The translations under genes and the position numbers were made by a program. The notes beneath the pieces are model-generated. The model saw nothing but the letters and a program-made list of their open reading frames with translations. It did not search any database and was not told the origin of the DNA. From Fasciola hepatica (lineage: Eukaryota; Platyhelminthes; Trematoda; Plagiorchiida; Fasciolidae): 64,000 nucleotides of DNA. Numbering within the stretch: the first letter of the stretch is position 1; the number at the start of each line of letters is the position of its first letter. The stretch lies in the NCBI GenBank assembly GCA_948099385.1, contig CANUEZ040000159.1, positions 5,908,501 through 5,972,500 on the forward strand, given 5' to 3'. Positions 9,701 through 19,134 of this stretch are shown here, one piece after another.

Positions 9701-12236
9701 CCAACGCGACAGATTCCTTTCGGAAACGAAGCAACACTCCAACTAAGCTTGCTGTCGTATCCGGTCCCTGTAGCAAGTAATCATTCAAGGAGCGTCCCTG
9801 GAATGCAGCCGCGCAGTCAAACACCACCCTCAACTTGCTAGGCTTTTTAGGGTTTGTAACTGCGTGATGTGGTAAGTACCACTTTGGCTCAAAACCCATT
9901 TTTAGCTGTACATCGGGAACTAACTGGGCGTGGCCCTTGCGCACATAACCCTCTATTATTGTAGAGTATTTTTCAAAGAATTCAGGGTCACGCGCAAACC
10001 TTTTCCTCAGGCCGTTCAATCTCTCTTTGGCCACAATATAGTTATTTGGAAGTCTCACTTCGGGATTCCTCCACGGGAGTGCAACTTCATAGTGTCCGTT
10101 CAACCAGGTTATGGCATTGGAAACCATATCGACGGCCTGTTTGTCCTCTAATGAAGGAGAGTTTTCTGACGCACACCCATCGCAGAATTCGGCGTTGTAT
10201 AGTCGATCGATCTGTTCTGCTAAGGGATCGATTCCCCTCTCAATGTAGTTTACTGTTCTCGCAAAGTGTGGTTCCTGGTTTATCGGACCAAGAACAATCC
10301 ATCCTAAAATCGTCCGCACAGCATAGGGCTGTTTTCTTTTGCCGCATCTTTGCTCTAATGCCCAATGTGCTTCTGGGACGTCGGCACCTATCAGGATTCG
10401 CACTCTCGAATCTTCCAGATTCCGTCTTTGGACGCAATGTAGGTGAGGCCAGGATAAAATGTCCGCATCTGTGCAGTACTGCACTGCTTGGATTGGTAAC
10501 CTATCAACACAAAATGCTCTCTCTACATTCACGAAATCATTCTCTGACAATGAGTTCAGTCGCAGCTCCGTTATTCCCGAATTCCAAGTGGTAGTCCCAT
10601 TTACGGTCGAAATCGAAAGTGAGGTCGGGGATGCCTTCAGGCCCACCAGCTCCATAATGTCCTTTTGTATTGGAGTCACATCAGACCCGCTGTCCAGCAG
10701 AGCGTAGGTCTCCACGGAGCCCCCCGGTCCGTCTACTCGCACTGGTAGCACACCTAAACTGACCCGACATTCTGGCCTAAGAGTAGCCGCACAATTATTG
10801 GTCCACTGCCCATGCCCTTTCGCACTGTCCGTACCCAGCTTATCCAGCTGCGGCCCTTGTGTTGTATCTTGCGTGACTTGATCGGCACCTTGCTTCTGTG
10901 CAACATGCAGTAGAGGGTGGTGCCGTTTCAAACAACCTGATGTTGAACATGGTTTTGAAACAGAACAGTTGCTGGACAGATGTCCACATTTGAGACACGA
11001 AAAACAAGCCTTGATTTCTTTGATCAATGCCCAACGACCGGGTATATCACGAGACAGGAATCGCTGACATTCCTCAAGTGTGTGTATTCCATTACATACC
11101 GAGCACCTGTTAGCTGCGACCAACAAAGTACTACCCTGATTTGGCGTGAACCGTGTCGCTTCTGGACGCGGGTTTTGTGCATAATTCCTCCAACTGGATG
11201 ACCGCGAATACCCCTGAGCCTTGCTATTGGCGGCAAGTTTGCCAAACCTACTTCGAGCAATCCGTGCCTCACGGGACACTAGGTGCTGCAGATCTTGGAA
11301 CCTCGGTTCGACTCCTCTTCCCAAAATATCATCAACGGTCCTAGCCCACAAATCCTGGAGACGCGTTGGTAGCACTCGAGTGATACGTTCCATAGTCTGC
11401 AATGAGTTGAGGTCTGACATGCAATTCATCTGCGTGAGGGCAACTTCGCAGTTCAGCATTTTTAACGACAATTTGGTCAGGGCATCCGAATCTTCTGCCA
11501 GAGGCTTTAAACCTTGCAGCAAGCCGTCAATCAGTGAACGAGCCACTACATGATCTTGTCCATACAGATCCTTTAGGATTTCCCTAGCCCTATTGTATGC
11601 CAGTGTTGGAGGCAACATAACACATTCGGCAATCGCATCCCTTGCTTGTCCCTTGCAGTAATGCATCAAATAAAGTAAGCGCTGTCCATCGTCTCGAACT
11701 CTACCTTCGACGTAATATTCGAACTGTTTCACAAACCTCCAGTACGTTGACGAGCAGCCCGCGAATGACTCCAGTTCCACCCTAGGCAAGTCCAAACGAT
11801 AATCCGCTGCAGGTTTCACCATTGGAACCAAGCTTGTTTTTTGTGGTGCGTCGTTCTGCACGTGGCAATCACCTAAGTAACGAGAAAGATGTTCACTGAC
11901 CATTACTCCACCCTTGACTTCATCTCCGTTGACTAGATTTTCTTCTTCCTCAGCGAGTGCCAAACGCAGTTTCGCCATTTCCGTCTCATTCCTCACCTGG
12001 AGCAGCTTACGTTGCTTATCTAACTCTAACTGTTCTACAACCTGCTTCTCCTTCAACTCGGCTAACAACAGATCAGCTCTAGCTCTATGGGAAACCGAGC
12101 TAACCCTAGAACAACCTGATATACTAGAGCCTGAGCAAGAAACATGACCAACACCTACGGGCAAAAGGGTTTGGTTCACCTGCGGGGTATTGTCCTTTGA
12201 TTCGGAACGGTTTGCCGATTTGCTGCGTAATTTCAT
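6750..12236 (-). CDS. gag-pol: BEL/Pao gag-pol polyprotein, intact
   Basis: 1828 residues, one frame. Residues 52-100 are a probable coiled coil. About 145-330 is the BEL gag-like domain. Cysteine/histidine knuckles lie at about 378-440 (CSVCNGIHTLEEC, CFSCLKCGHLSSNC). An aspartic protease follows with LLDSGSD at 513-519. The reverse transcriptase has the first aspartate in AADIEEMF (848) and YVDD at 927-930. RNase H residues are D1106 (FCDASE), E1150 (PRLELA), D1180 (WTDS) and D1226 (NPADLASRG). The integrase has an HH-CC zinc site (H1424, H1429, C1459, C1462) and the D,D,E triad D1495, D1557, E1607, followed by a BEL-type C-terminal domain. All catalytic residues are present. The start lies about 30 nt inside the 5' LTR and matches the start region of the decayed copies. 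No env gene is seen. It makes the proteins for cytoplasmic reverse transcription and integration of the element. Confidence 0.97.
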   Translation of the reverse strand: MKLRSKSANRSESKDNTPQVNQTLLPVGVGHVSCSGSSISGCSRVSSVSHRARADLLLAELKEKQVVEQLELDKQRKLLQVRNETEMAKLRLALAEEEENLVNGDEVKGGVMVSEHLSRYLGDCHVQNDAPQKTSLVPMVKPAADYRLDLPRVELESFAGCSSTYWRFVKQFEYYVEGRVRDDGQRLLYLMHYCKGQARDAIAECVMLPPTLAYNRAREILKDLYGQDHVVARSLIDGLLQGLKPLAEDSDALTKLSLKMLNCEVALTQMNCMSDLNSLQTMERITRVLPTRLQDLWARTVDDILGRGVEPRFQDLQHLVSREARIARSRFGKLAANSKAQGYSRSSSWRNYAQNPRPEATRFTPNQGSTLLVAANRCSVCNGIHTLEECQRFLSRDIPGRWALIKEIKACFSCLKCGHLSSNCSVSKPCSTSGCLKRHHPLLHVAQKQGADQVTQDTTQGPQLDKLGTDSAKGHGQWTNNCAATLRPECRVSLGVLPVRVDGPGGSVETYALLDSGSDVTPIQKDIMELVGLKASPTSLSISTVNGTTTWNSGITELRLNSLSENDFVNVERAFCVDRLPIQAVQYCTDADILSWPHLHCVQRRNLEDSRVRILIGADVPEAHWALEQRCGKRKQPYAVRTILGWIVLGPINQEPHFARTVNYIERGIDPLAEQIDRLYNAEFCDGCASENSPSLEDKQAVDMVSNAITWLNGHYEVALPWRNPEVRLPNNYIVAKERLNGLRKRFARDPEFFEKYSTIIEGYVRKGHAQLVPDVQLKMGFEPKWYLPHHAVTNPKKPSKLRVVFDCAAAFQGRSLNDYLLQGPDTTASLVGVLLRFRKESVALAADIEEMFMQVRVPTRDKGALRFLWWENGRLGGNPVEYQMNAHPFGATSSPFCANFALRRTANDWGGQYEDYVSTAVYNNFYVDDCLVSLPTPENARVFAIQMSELLSRGGFRLHKWVCNRKEVLDILPKSELAHPTLEIDDCAPVPERTLGLEWNAIEDTFQFSFSIREKPQTRRGLLSIVSSVFDPLGLVSPFILPGKVLLQSLCRLKLGWDDPIGEGPLRCWNEWLRSMEQLCAFKIQRPIIRGNSLNEGVQLHVFCDASEVGYGVVAYSRMVSRDIAPYCALLFSKSRVAPLKTITIPRLELAAARLAVRVSRMLMEETGIKFGKAYYWTDSAIVLHYINNTKTRFSTYVANRLAEIHQWSEPWQWRHVRSEANPADLASRGTTSPSDISCWFEGPKFLMGDETSWPTWPTVDAAPPNVELKQLSSTVLTVLRDTWSDALLARHSSWFHLLKSVAWLTRFKMYVAVMRGGRTDLGLTTGPLKLHDIAKAEESVIMIVQAKVYGEELKWLRDRSNNLCTNKSPMNRTLLKLDPILLNGIICVGGRLNYSSQLRGVKHPVILPKTHPITDSIIRWYHAMEGHAGPSQLLAELRKKFWIVQGGAAVKRVLGGCWKCRKHLAVVGKQMMAPLPAIRVQQGWFPFKYVGIDYFGPFAVKHGRSMEKRYGCIFTCLQMRAVHIEVSYSLSTDSFIMTLLRFMSRRGAPSEIFSDNGTNFVGAQRELKNLMENWSSDKIADRLLQRGVQWHFNPPHASHRGGIWEIMVRSVRRVLLSVCDEQPMTDEILLTFLTESERIVNGRPLVPLTSDCRDLPVLTPNDLLILRANPRDIPTDSLRDRMVRQWRQANYLASVFWKRWTREYLPLLQQRQKWITRERNFRSGDVVLLVSEVLPRGRWPIGVIENISVSDDGLVRTATVRTNEGLVLRDIRKICLIEGEPDAGGVSSEANFPQVGGGSSDLPNREGPLRVDPLVRLGAAIDGDQF

Positions 12237-12237
12237 G

Positions 12238-12256
12238 TCTCAGCAATTGCCAAGGA
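12238..12256 (-). other. Candidate primer-binding site
   Basis: On the minus strand TTGGCAATTGCTGAG lies about 10 nt inside the 5' LTR, just before the start codon. TGG at the start would pair with a tRNA CCA end. The same segment is kept, with changes, in the decayed BEL copy in the palindrome arm (near 19340). The tRNA was not identified. Confidence 0.4.
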
Positions 12257-12266
12257 TATTGAGTAC

Positions 12267-12692
12267 TGTAAAGTCCAGCCACCGGAACGTTCGAGCGACG
12301 CGTAGCAACCAATTTCGACACAATTCAAAACAAAGTCGATTCCAAATAGCTACGGTACTATATACAACAAATTAATTAATTTTACAATAATCAAACCTCA
12401 ATAGTGTTCCTTCTGGGCTCTTTCGCTCCAAATTGGAAAACAAATCAACAACTGCAGCTGGGTTACAGCCAAAGGTTAGATACAGAAGATAAGATTACCA
12501 AATACAGTCACAACGAAGTTCAAACTGAGCGACTCTCGCTCGAGGCAACGGTAGGAGTCCGGTTTGTAACAAAGGCTTAGAGAAATAAAACAAACAATCG
12601 GAATTCCAGCAAATATAGTTCATACGAATGATTAATGTCGTTTGTAACATGGATGCTAATGCATGGAATGGGGTTTCCTGAACTCCTTTACA
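12267..12692 (-). repeat. 5' LTR of the BEL/Pao element
   Basis: 426 bp, no difference seen from the copy at 6233-6658. It is followed by ACTCG at 12693-12697, the second half of the target duplication. It should carry the promoter. A TATATAG-like stretch on the minus strand around 12358-12365 is a candidate TATA box (inference). Confidence 0.97.
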
Positions 12693-12887
12693 ACTCGTGT
12701 TCTTCGTACTATGATGGACTTCGTCCGCAGTCTAATAAGGTTTAGAATCCGGAAGGCAGTTTAACTAGCCTTCACTTTGTGGGAGGGAACGATAGATTAT
12801 TTCGCGGCCAGAAACCAAGGATCTTATGCTGATCCACTATTCGGATTTGAGTTCCCACTTATCTGGAGGAGATGTGCCAGAGCATCG

Positions 12888-15250
12888 TTAAATGACATGC
12901 TTGCACATATATTGGAAGACCTCAGTCAGCTGACCAAAGTTTGACCGGGTAAATGGCTGACTGCGCAGCATTTGCTCCCGTGTCCCAGATAGTGACGTCA
13001 TCTGCATACACCGCCATGCCAACTGAAAACACCTCAGGGAGGTTGTTGAGGTAAGAGATGAATCTCCTTTCTTATAAAGTGGGACAATCACAGCACGCCT
13101 CCATGAGTTTGGAAACCCTCCGTTGTCTAAGCAATGTTGAAAGAGTGTAGAGTATGATGCTGTCAGAATAGACGCGGGCTCTTTAAAAATGCGAGGATGA
13201 ACTTCATCCGGTCCCATCGGTCTGAAGGGGCACTGCTGTAGTGGTGAAGACATACACGAAATGAGATCTTAGAACTTTTGCTATCTCAGAAGGAGAGGTG
13301 ACGGGAGAGCCATCAGACAGTGACAGCGCGAGTGCTGGGGACCCTGATTCACGATTCTGGCCCCGCTGATTGCAGAGGACAAAGCGAGTCGTAAGCTTCC
13401 GGTCTAAGATTTCACTCTGTACTTTCTTGAGGTGCTCAGTAATCTTGCATTTGCATAGATTACGGACGCATCTGAAAGCCCCCGCAGCCGCCGAAAGGGA
13501 TGTGGCTGGGTACTTGATGAACAGCTGAAAGCTTTTGTCCAGAAAGCCTCTGATTGATGATGGCACATGTGCCTTGCCCCTTGAAATCTGCCGAATTCTA
13601 GACACACATAGAATATGAGCCTTCAGAACACATTGCTCTAGTAGGCTGTTGAGTTCATCCGCGCCTGTTGTCCGTTAAGCAGCTCAGTTCGTTTCTGACC
13701 TGAGACTTCAACATCTGAAAATCCGTTTGCTCGGACGAGAGGGCTAGTCTACTTGGGGAGGATATAACTAGCCACTTCAATGAGTAGTCAAAAGAGAACA
13801 ATGCGTGGTCGCTCATACCTAGCGGTAGTGGAAGATTGACAACATCGACTGTGTTTGGAATCGGTTACCATCAGGTATGGGAGTGATGAGCTTTAACCCG
13901 TTCTAAACCTGGTGGGACAGGCCACGTGCTGTGTCCGGGATTGCTCGGCCAGTAAGCAAGCTAATGCCTCATCACACTGACTGTCAGAGATAGAGCCTTT
14001 CCAGCCCGCTCCGGGGGCGCTGAAGTGCCTTCCAAGAAGGTGACTAAAAGAGTGAAATATTTTGAAGGTTTCCAGAAGATCCACCATCAAGGGTGAGGCT
14101 GCGTGTGACGTAGAATGGTCGCGGTAAATCACACGCAGAAGTGAGGTAGTGGAGGGGCTGAAATGAAAGATCACCCACAAGGAGTCCGTCGTAGCTGGTG
14201 AGATGTATCGAGGGGAGACACCCGAAGATGGGGTGTCGCTAATGTATAGAGCTACTCCACCAGCAGCCCTTCCTGAATCATGACGGAGGAGGGAGTAACC
14301 GTGCACCCCAACTTCACCGTCTTGATAGATTGGCGTGAGCCCGGTCTCTGTGATGACAATGATGTGAAGTTTCGTGTTTGTTGCTCATTTTCTCAGCTTC
14401 AGCCTTTTGTTCGTCAGACTGAGACTATTATACACAGGCATTTTAGTGCCTGCTCACTAGAAATGGGAGAAATTCTTGCAAGGTGGGGTCCATTATCTGC
14501 GGATTTGTCCTTATAAAGGGCGACGCCGACACAAGAGATGGTGGGGACATAAGCAAAGGTGTCTGGACTATTCAAATCAGCGGGTGCGAGGGGGAATTGC
14601 CCTCTTGTGGTCGGGGTTGAGGTGCTTTGTGAGAAAATGGCTGTGCTGTGGAAGTCCATTGCTGTGTGCGCCATGTGCAGCGGAGTGGTCTCCATTAAAA
14701 TCCTTCCGTTTCTTATCCACCTTAGGTTGGGCTCCCCTTTCAGAGTTTTCGGAAGAATGGGACCGAGGTTACTCAAGTATACCTTCCTGTTGGTTGGGTT
14801 TAAACTTTGGTCAAAACTGCAGCTTCTTCTGAGGCTTTCTCCGGCTGCCCTTCGTCCGATGTTTAAAATTTAGGTTGACTTGAATAGCTACTTTAGGAGT
14901 ATCCTTAATTTCCCAAGGCTGTTCGTATTGGGTGAGCTGGAGGCCACTGAGGTTGGGGGGGATCTGGAACAACCGTGCAGACCGCAGTGTCTGCAGCTGA
15001 ATCAGACTCACCGGGATCCCCAGAGTTCGATTTCCTGGGGTTTCAAGCCTAATTAGACAGACCACCGGAGATGCTTGCGACTTGGGGTCTGCCAATACGG
15101 ACGAGGCAATCCGCTGCTTTCCTGCCTAGCGCGCTTGCAATGGGCCGTCAAGTCCTACTTCACTCACCCAAGTGTAGGTCCTTTAAGGCATCGCTTTTTG
15201 CGAGATCAGGTTGGTCGTCGGTTCCTACAGAGAGAATTAAGGGGTTAAAC
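12888..15250 (-). pseudogene. CR1-like LINE, broken, internal RT deletion
   Basis: A decayed minus-strand LINE. Reading downwards, 15095-14414 holds poorly conserved, proline-rich N-terminal sequence. 14306-13893 is the endonuclease (AAGGVALYISD, LLGRHFSAPGAGWKG where GDFN is expected). The end of that domain is near 13845-13800 (PLPLGMSDHALFSFDY). 13605-13204 is the linker, and 13253-13085 is the first RT part (GPDEVHPRIF, GGFPNSWRRAVIVPLYKKGD). Immediately below 13080 the frame jumps to VGMAVYADDVTIWDTGA, the catalytic YADD box. The palm between KKGD and YADD is therefore missing, a deletion of roughly 120-150 codons judged from relatives. The endonuclease also lacks its aspartate. The element is dead. 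Confidence 0.8.
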
Positions 15251-15336
15251 CCTTTATTTGTTTGTCGCTTTTGGAAATCAGCCAGGAGCATTTGTCAGGG
15301 CTTGGAGGCGATTCCTCGAGCTTTCTGCCTATTTGC

Positions 15337-15382
<46 letters not shown>
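15337..15382 (-). repeat. (AAT)n microsatellite, LINE 3' tail
   Basis: About 15 AAT units. On the minus strand it reads (ATT)n directly after CCGAAACAAACC, which matches the ends of the LINE copies at 53655 and 63585. It is the 3' tail of the minus-strand fragment to its right. Confidence 0.85.
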
Positions 15383-15383
<1 letters not shown>

Positions 15384-16560
15384 GTTTGTTTCGGGGACAG
15401 CCAAAGGGTGCTTAATTGCATGTTCATATGGAAAAAGTGAGGTCGCAAAAAGGTTCCTTGGGTATTCATTTGGGAAAATGCATCACAAGAGTCTACTGGT
15501 TTTATTGGTCACATGGATGAATGCCCGGCAAATTTGAGTTTGAAGGTCAGGTGGATGCGCCTCCCAGAAGTGAGTGAGATGAGCTCCGCAGTCGAGATAC
15601 TTGATGAAGTGAAGCGTGGATGAAGTAAAACGCGCAGTATTTTGGATAGCATGGATACAGTGTCGCAGGGGTGAACAAACTGACAAAGAAAACCTTCAAA
15701 AAAGCACTGACAAAAAATTGAAGAATTTTTGATGCTGACGGACATGTACTTGAACCAGTTGCCCATATGACCCGGAAAATAGCATAAATACATTACCGAA
15801 GGATTTGTGGTGTCCTCTGAGGAGGGGAATTGTGTAAATGAAACAGAGTCCGTTTTACCACTGAATTAGTACCTACTATTCATCGAGAGGTTGTGGAGGA
15901 CGCCTTCATAAAGAGGTGTACGTAGATGCTCAGGCCCGGAAACTTTGGAGGAGCAGAGTGACGAAAGTTGATAGGTGAGTGAAACACGATTCAAATAAAC
16001 GGTTCGTTTCAGGTAATTAAAGAACACTGATTGAAAACAGAGTGGGCAGAGGAGTTGATATACGATGATTTTATGAGTTCGTATAGGGGTGCTGCATAAA
16101 TGATACTGTCAAACCATGTGGGCGATGGCTCAACTGGATATGCTGGTAAGAGTCTGCAATAAGGCATTTTGGAAAAACCGGAGGGTCAATAACTCAGCAT
16201 ATGTATGGTTCATTTCCAGCAAATGTTCAGGGAAATCTCATTCGCAGTGGTCTTTGGCGTAGATGCCCAACCGTGTAGGACTGGTGGAAAAATGGCGATA
16301 GGTAATAGGTGGGTAAAATGGTGTTCAAATATTGGTTTATCGGAGGTCATTCCAAGACTGACAGATGGGGAATACAAATTTACAACAAGGTGGACATTAT
16401 AGTGGTATATGTTTTGATATCTGGAGGAATCAATCAGATGTAGTTCATCACTGGAGCCTCCAAAAAGCGCCGATGAGTTTGTGACCGGGTACGTCGAGGA
16501 AAGTCCAACTTGGGATATGGGGGGAGACCAACAGTCTTCTAGGGCTGGGTGCGTTTGATT
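15383..16560 (-). mobile_element. LINE 3' UTR fragment, (ATT)n-tailed family
   Basis: Non-coding, minus-strand. The first 500 bases align by eye, in reverse complement, with 63100-63584. Shared blocks include ACCTGACCTTCAAACTCAAA-like and TTCATTTACACAATTCCCCT segments. It is the last part of a LINE with a long 3' UTR, 5'-truncated before any coding sequence. The right limit is uncertain. Open frames inside it (for example 15483-15793) are not credible genes. Confidence 0.7.
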
Positions 16561-16599
16561 GGCACCTTTACGAGCTCAGCCCCATATAATTACTCGTCT

Positions 16600-17100
16600 A
16601 GCTCTGGATTCCGAGGCTAGCAATTATTTTGCGGCATTTAAAATTAGTTGTTTTGATGCCGCCTAAGCTTACCTAGCAGCTGATACGGAGAAAGTGGTTT
16701 CAAATAAAGTTTTAAGGCTGACTATCTCAGCTTCGGGGGCTGCTATCCTTATCTTCAGATCTTCTATATCCATGGCATCTGAAGGGTCCCTCAGAATGGG
16801 GCTAGTACGCGGCCCGCTCTCTGGTGAACTCTCAGTCTGGTGCATGGGCATGGTCTCACCATTCACGATGACATCAGACATTTTACCGATGAAAGAAAGC
16901 AGACAAAGAAATGTTAAAATGGAAAAACTGCACGGTGTACCCAAAAGGAGAATACCGTCGAGAAGTCGAGAGAACACAAAAATTCGGAAGTTTCGCTCGG
17001 TCTCGTCGGGGTATTTTAGGTCAGACTTGCTGCTGAGGTATGTTTTTCTGACCTGTCGCTCAAACTCAATAGGTAGTCGTCTAATATGCTTGACCAATGA
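16600..17100 (-). pseudogene. Possible LINE 5' end with N-terminal coding part
   Basis: A minus-strand open stretch (16669-17097). Its second part begins MSDVIVNGETMPMHQ and is followed by an acidic serine/proline segment and a predicted helix (DIEDLKIRIAAPEAEIVSL), like the coiled-coil starts of LINE proteins. The upstream half looks like 5' UTR. No catalytic domain is attached. It could equally be another short open frame by chance. I place it with LINEs mainly because of the neighbourhood. Confidence 0.3.
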
Positions 17101-17373
17101 ATTTTTCTAAAAAGACTGAAAATCGGCTAAAGAAGGGGGATAGAGGGGAGCGGAGAGAGTTCTAATCTACGACATCGTGAAACATTTCACCTCGGTTGAG
17201 TCCAGTGAAATTTGCCCAGGAGGAAGATGAACGAAATCAATCGTACTTCCAGGTCGTTGCGCTGTCGGTGAGTTTCCTTTGTTCCCACCCCCCGCACTGA
17301 ACATTTGGTCTGAAAGGCGGAAGTTGCGAGACAGCATCACTTTCGTTGACAAAAATACCAGGGGCTCATAGCT

Positions 17374-18430
17374 TCATCCCTGGTTCATAAGGTAAGCTGT
17401 AAGAACGCTGTTCCAGCTCGAATCAAGGGCCTTCCTGAAAGTTTGTAAATTTCCGCGTCCAACAGCATCCTCTGGCAGTCTATTCCACATAGGTACAACC
17501 CTAATTGTAGAAAACTTAGCCCGCTTGTCCAGCCTTGAGCATGCCTTCTGTGGCTTAAGACTGCATGCCTTATGGTCGCTCTCAGGGGCAGAAAAGAACA
17601 AATCACCCATGCCTATACCCTGCAAACCCCTTATAATCTTAAACGTTCCTAGTAGGTTACCTGGGCCGATACGCCACTCGAAACAGAGGAGATTAGGACC
17701 TGTAGGCGCTGGGCTTAAAATTTTCCGCTCATACCGGTGTTCATTCTAACAGCCAGTCGCTGCACCCCCTCTAAGCCCTCCTTAGCCTTGCCGTAGTGGG
17801 GAGCCAATGCCTGCACACAATGCTCCAGAAGATGTCACACCAAAACCTTGTGAAAGTGTTGAAGACTTCTGGTTTTGCATGTGATAGCATTGCTTACCCC
17901 AGCTAATACCGCTTTGGCCATGTTGACAGCTCTCTGACACGGCCTTGGGGACTGGAAGTCCTTTGTGACTATCACACCTAGGTCCTTTACCTCCGACACT
18001 CTTTTAAACCGAATATTGTTTGTTTCATCTGTGTTGGTGGCCAGCCGTTAATCCCATCGTTCGTCCCATCTGAGAATAGCATTTATATCCTGCGCTAGAT
18101 CGCTCCTCACTATCTTCATATAATTTGCAAAGATGAGACACGGGCTGCTCGACTCTTCTTCTTGGTCACTTACATACAAGAGAAAGAGCAAAAGCCCCAA
18201 TACTGAACCCTGTGGTACACCCCTGGTAACCTTCTCCGGCCAGATCGTATGTTTAGAGTTGAGTGTGCTTCTTGTAACTTAGTCTACTTCACCTGGCGCA
18301 GCACCCAGAATCGGAGACGAATAAGTCATCCGAGTGTGTACCAAACAGGTCCTTTCCAGTGTTGAAAGCATCTTTCAAGTCACCCCAGACTATATGACAT
18401 GCTAAGGAGAAGAGATTGAGGTCTCCCAGA
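17374..18430 (-). pseudogene. CR1-like LINE reverse transcriptase, decayed
   Basis: Read on the minus strand with several frame changes and stops. DLKDAFNTGKD lies near 18370. VTRGVPQGSVLGLLLFLLYV follows at about 18230-18170. LIFANYMKIV is near 18120, where FADD is expected, so both catalytic aspartates are lost. SEVKDLGVIVTKDF is near 17990-17950, then LEHCVQALAPHYGKAKEGLE near 17830-17780. The last open piece (17374-17625) holds FSTIRVVPMWNRLPEDAV and a final helix, the usual C-terminus. There is no endonuclease, so the copy is 5'-truncated. Confidence 0.75.
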
Positions 18431-18450
18431 TGCTGGGAGTTAGACTTTCC

Positions 18451-19123
18451 TCACTGACTGGTGGCCTTTCGAATAGCAAACCACTGCTCATTTTCCATAA
18501 GTCCCCGCAGAACAGAGTAAAGGAGTTCGAAAAGCCATGTTCCGTCCATCAAAATCCATGTTGCGAACAGCAATACTTCGTTGGTGTGAAGTGTCTTCAC
18601 CGAAATTCCGACTGTTTTTTCAATGCGCCAAATCTTTGTCATAAACTGAACTCTCACCATTGCATCCGGTGTTACGAACGTTTGAGCAATGCGTAGCCAA
18701 ATTCGCAACGGATCCCGAAATCAGAAGGCGATTATCCGTGATAATTCTACGATACTAGATTATTAAAATAAACAATGACATAAACAATATACAAACCTCA
18801 ATAATACGATCACAAAGACTCAACAACGAGAAACCGAATAGCAGCGTGTGAGCAGACAGCACGTGCGTCACGCAGGTCCTGAGCAAGGATGTGCCAAAAT
18901 AGCGCTCTGGGCGCGAACAAACAACAATTGGTCCAGAAAAACAACCAGTTCGTAAAGACAAGTCAGTAGTGTATGGAAATGAGTGATGTTGGGAAAAAAC
19001 ACTGAATCGCGAGGGAAAAAGGGGGATTTTCCACGACCGGCTGTTACATCCGGTGTTAGCCGCCCAGCTCGAAATTTGTTAAGAATGTATTTGATAGTCT
19101 CATCTTCTGCTTCGAAACTTTTG
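18451..19123 (-). pseudogene. Possible unknown exon interrupted by a solo LTR
   Basis: If the solo LTR (18670-19048) and one copy of its target duplication are ignored, a minus-strand frame runs on from 19123 to a stop at 18451, about 98 codons. It enters through a plausible acceptor (CTAAATTACAG). The upstream part includes EAEDETIKYILNKF and RAGRLTPDAMV, and the downstream part FATWILMDGTWLFELLYS. Amino-acid content looks more like a folded protein than chance, but I do not recognise a family. It may be a host exon, an old transposon gene or coincidence. Confidence 0.3.
18670..19048. mobile_element. Solo LTR with perfect target duplication
   Basis: 379 bp starting TGTTACG and ending CTGTTACA, flanked on both sides by TCCGG (18665-18669 and 19049-19053). 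There is no interior. This is the product expected when two LTRs recombine. The five-base duplication fits BEL/Pao or Ty3/Gypsy. Its sequence is clearly related to the solo LTR at 36769-37142 (shared blocks such as CGTGCGTCACGCAGGTCC) but not to the intact BEL LTR in most of its length. Confidence 0.9.
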
Positions 19124-19134
19124 CTGTAATTTAG

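Larger units (their letters stand above)
6233..12692 (-). mobile_element. Complete BEL/Pao LTR retrotransposon
   Basis: A 6460-bp element lying on the minus strand. The two 426-bp LTRs look identical by direct reading, begin TGTAAAG and end CTTTACA. The five bases before the left LTR (ACTCG, 6228-6232) are repeated right after the other LTR (12693-12697), a perfect target-site duplication. A single uninterrupted gag-pol frame fills the interior. A possible primer-binding site and polypurine tract are in the right places. Everything needed for a recent, possibly still active insertion is visible. The surrounding LINE debris is much older. Confidence 0.97.

Noticed and set aside
6859..12147. 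Many plus-strand open frames across the BEL element
   Set aside because: They lie opposite the intact gag-pol frame and have no domain or start signal of their own.
15258..15440. Poly-asparagine or poly-isoleucine proteins near 15340
   Set aside because: They are translations of the AAT microsatellite, a LINE tail.
16694..17110. 138-codon plus-strand frame
   Set aside because: Overlaps a minus-strand frame that looks more like a LINE start; no domain recognised on plus.
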